DNA of 64,000 bases, taken from Anthoceros angustus (Eukaryota; Streptophyta; Anthocerotopsida; Anthocerotales; Anthocerotaceae). The stretch covers positions 682,001 to 746,000 of the forward strand of contig MU008162.1 in the NCBI GenBank assembly GCA_010909165.1. Direction: 5' to 3'. The notes beneath the pieces were generated by a model. It was given only the letters and a program-made list of their open reading frames with translations, made no database searches and was not told the DNA's origin. The translations under genes and the position numbers were made by a program. How positions within the stretch are numbered: position 1 is the first letter of the stretch; the number at the start of each line of letters is the position of its first letter. Shown one piece after another: positions 61,591 through 64,000 of this stretch.

Positions 61591-63500
61591 GGCAATCCCA
61601 GATTAAAAACCGAGAGGCCAAGACGGGGGTAGAGAGAGTCCAGCTCCTAAGGAAGGGCATCTGCATCGAGATCTCCATGGCCAGCAGACCAGTGCCCCCA
61701 AAGGTGACAGGTAGGGATGCTTGCTGCCTCGCCAAACCCCCTGCGGCACACTCGCATGAGCTTAGGCCAATGATGTCCCAAGCGCCTACATAACCTATTT
61801 ATCAAACTTCCCCAAGTTGATAGAAAAACTAGGGAGGGGACAATTGTTCTGGTGAGGTACCCTAACCGACACGCGAAACAGGAAGAAAGGATGTTGAATG
61901 CCACATGAGGGTCCCCTAACTGAGAGAGGTCGCTGATGTGGGCCAAGTTCTCCTCCAAAATAGCATCGACAAAAATTTGAATAATGTCCAGGGGTGCATT
62001 GGTACCCCCGAGATGCGAAGTCCCTGTGCGAAAACAATGTTCTCCCTAGGATATTGAAGAGACCATATCCCAGCGGGGACCAAACCTTGCACTTCAGGAT
62101 CTTGACCCTCAAACCCAGGCGGAATAAACTCTGAGGAGAAGAGTTCAAATACCTCCTTGACCTTGTCTTTTAGTCCTAAGATATGAATGTCATCGCCACG
62201 GACAGGAAGAAACACTCCTCGATCGCGAAGGCAGTAGTAGATAGTGCCCTGAAAGTGCGCCATGACAAAGAGGGCACCTCTAAGAGATCCTCTTGTCTCA
62301 TGGCCATTGCGGAGTAAAGTACGGAAACCCCTTCCATAGATGCCCCATGCTGAAAGTAAAGGTTAGACGGAGAATCGTAGAAAGAGCCAAGAAATGGAAT
62401 AAGACTTGCTAACTGCCCGCCCCGTACTTGAGTTCCGTGAAAATAGCCGTTCTAGAGCCCCCAAAGTGGCAATCCCAAATTGAGTGCGCATGGAACTGCT
62501 CCCGGAGTTAAATGACAATGTCGTAGGCTTATGAGGCACAAGAAACCCTCCCCGATGGCGATAGGGCGCACTCTAGGCAATATTGGCTTTTCCATAGCCA
62601 GTGACCTGCTGGAACCCAACACTTGGGAAATCTGGTGGGGAGTCTCTCCGCTCGCCACGGCCGCCACTAGAATGAAAAGCTCTGAAAAACCTCTAGAAGG
62701 ATTCTCGAGAGAAAAATAATCCGGAAGGTGATCGTAGATTGTCCCAGACAGACCACTCGAAGAAAGCCGTGGTGCAGTGGTAAGGGCCTTGCTGAAGAGC
62801 GTCCTGTCAAGACAAAAAGGCTCCTCCGCCACGTTATCCAGGATATCCTCTGGAATGAGGTCACCTGGCTGGATGAATGGCGCGGAGAGCAGCAACGATC
62901 TCCTCAGAGGCTAGCGCCACCAGCTCCGAGCGACGAGCCCGGGCAGCCCTGACGTATTCCCGAGCACGGCCCAGGATGAGGCACCTCTTAAGACGCGCCT
63001 TGGCGGGGTCTGAACAGACCTGATCCACCTTAGCCGACTCCAGCCTAGACCTCGCTGCGCGCCCGCCCTGCTTCTATAGGGCCTCCTAGTCCCCGGCCCG
63101 GAATCGACGGAGACGGGCAGCCGCCTCCCTATGCCTTCAAGGACCACCCTTGGAGTGGCGAAGACACCATCGAGGGAGAAAGAGAAACAAAGTCCAAGCC
63201 ACCTCGTCCCCGGGGGTCGAGTGCGAAGCACTCCATGGGAAGCTAGTAGGCAAGGCGAACGTTGTCTTGAAGGCACTTCAGGAGACGCCAGAAAAGGCGG
63301 GGTCCCAGAAAACGCACTTCGTACAAGCGAGCAGGTGATCTGATTGCAAGCGCAACCACTACCATGACTCTGGAGGCAAAGTCCTTGTGCTTGTGCCCAA
63401 TGTGATATTTCAACCCCTTAATCCCATAGCAAAGCTGAGCACAGACCGGGCAAGGAGTATTTTTCATTGTTCCTGAAGGCATGGACTGCACCATTGGGGA
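61500..63500 (-). mobile_element. Decayed non-LTR retrotransposon: C2H2 finger plus reverse transcriptase
   Basis: One element can be followed on the minus strand through many frameshifts. Order: a C2H2 finger CPVCAQLCYGIKGLKYHIGH (about 63452-63387) in an ATG-led frame from 63494; a basic region with RLESAKVDQV and RARREYV-like coding near 63010-62920; RT fingers SSGLSGTIYDHLPDYF (about 62750) and RPIAIGEGF (about 62568-62545); then a catalytic-like box RGDDIHILG (about 62194); then KILKCKVWSPLG (about 62105); and DPHVAFNILSSCFACRLGYL (about 61900). A finger before the RT, and RPIAIGE, recall R2/NeSL-like LINEs. I cannot fix the clade or see an endonuclease. The element is non-functional. 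Confidence 0.75.
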
Positions 63501-63567
63501 GAGCTTAGAAATAACTAATAGCGTGATGCAAGCGCTTAGGACAAAGTGCGAAAAGAATGTAGAGAAA

Positions 63568-63670
63568 AAGAACAACTTAATTTATGTCCGCTTAGAATGA
63601 AAGGAGCATCATGGGACAGAGATAGTACAGCATAAAAGAGGGGGAAAACCGAGTACACATACATACGTTT
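63568..63670 (-). repeat. 3' end of a retroelement
   Basis: On the minus strand it ends AAGCGGACATAAATTAAGTTG with a degenerate tail near 63565. The body (CATGGGACAGAGATAGTACA) is shared with the repeat at 33185-33300. More of it probably extends toward 64000. Confidence 0.65.
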
Positions 63671-64000
63671 GAACTAGGTAGACATTAACTGTTTGAGAAG
63701 AGAAAAAGGAGGAAAAAAGAGGAAAAAAAGAAGGCGAAACCAATAAGGAGTCCAACAGAGCCTACCGACGGTCAAAAAGCTCAGAGAGACAGAGTTCAAA
63801 AGAGAGCTTAGGAATATAAAAAGAGAAGAAGATGCGCAAGGAAAAACCAGTAACGAGCTCGAATATCAACATGGGCGGGACAATAGAAGAGGAAATACGA
63901 TTCAGATTCAGAGTCCAAGGAACAGAGCTTGCAAATCCGTTGTTCTTGAGGTGATGCGAGTTTGAGTCAGCAGTTGGTTTCGATCTGATGATGGAAGCTA
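63671..64000. other. Right edge, unrecognised
   Basis: A-rich sequence with no supported gene; likely the body of the repeat that ends at 63568. Confidence 0.35.

Overview
This is nuclear DNA from a land plant. The sequence shows spliced genes with very short introns (mostly 60-200 bp) and land-plant families: a NAC factor, a PLS-type PPR protein, subtilases, a gamma-clade RDR and ARO. Introns this small in a plant with plant-type PPR proteins suggest a lycophyte such as Selaginella; that is inference and the species is not proven. There is no operon structure. Several genes sit head to head with short shared promoters: PPR/F-box, COX15/ARO, PIG-M/MPC1, and ORC5/CNX5 across a longer gap. MTP5 and the upstream RDR are only 66 bp apart.

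Layout. 1-25.6 kb is gene dense: NCL 3' end (+); PLGG1, Era GTPase, MTP5, RDR and ORC5 (all -); CNX5 (+); a long membrane-anchored NAC factor (-). 25.6-28.4 kb is intergenic, with a foldback element, a 25-bp-arm hairpin and about 105-bp repeats. 28.4-31.7 kb is an intact subtilase (-). 31.7-33.9 kb is AT-rich with direct repeats and retroelement tails. 33.9-40.2 kb holds a RAD51AP1-like gene (+), a PPR gene (-) and an F-box gene (+). 42.4-45.7 kb holds an AT-rich intronless protein kinase and a dead copy of it split by a solo LTR. 47.7-50.4 kb is a decayed second subtilase. 50.9-55.9 kb holds an MPC1 paralogue (-), COX15 (-) and an ARO armadillo gene (+). 57.5-59.9 kb holds PIG-M (-) and a second MPC1 paralogue (+). 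60.3-63.5 kb is a minisatellite joined to a decayed non-LTR retrotransposon with a C2H2 finger and a reverse transcriptase (-).

How the genes relate. Most are unlinked housekeeping genes: photorespiration (PLGG1), mitochondrial ribosome assembly (Era), zinc loading of the secretory pathway (MTP5), replication licensing (ORC5), Moco/tRNA thiolation (CNX5), heme A synthesis (COX15), pyruvate import (two MPC1), GPI anchors (PIG-M). Three local duplications stand out: subtilase, kinase and MPC1. Exon joins were inferred from GT/AG sites, reading frame and remembered family conservation. No alignment was run.

The most unusual content is the foreign-looking kinase pair, the finger-RT element with its probable minisatellite offspring, a gamma RDR reading DLDGD instead of DFDGD, a plant RAD51AP1-like gene, and short dispersed repeats that end in AATAAAAT plus a microsatellite.
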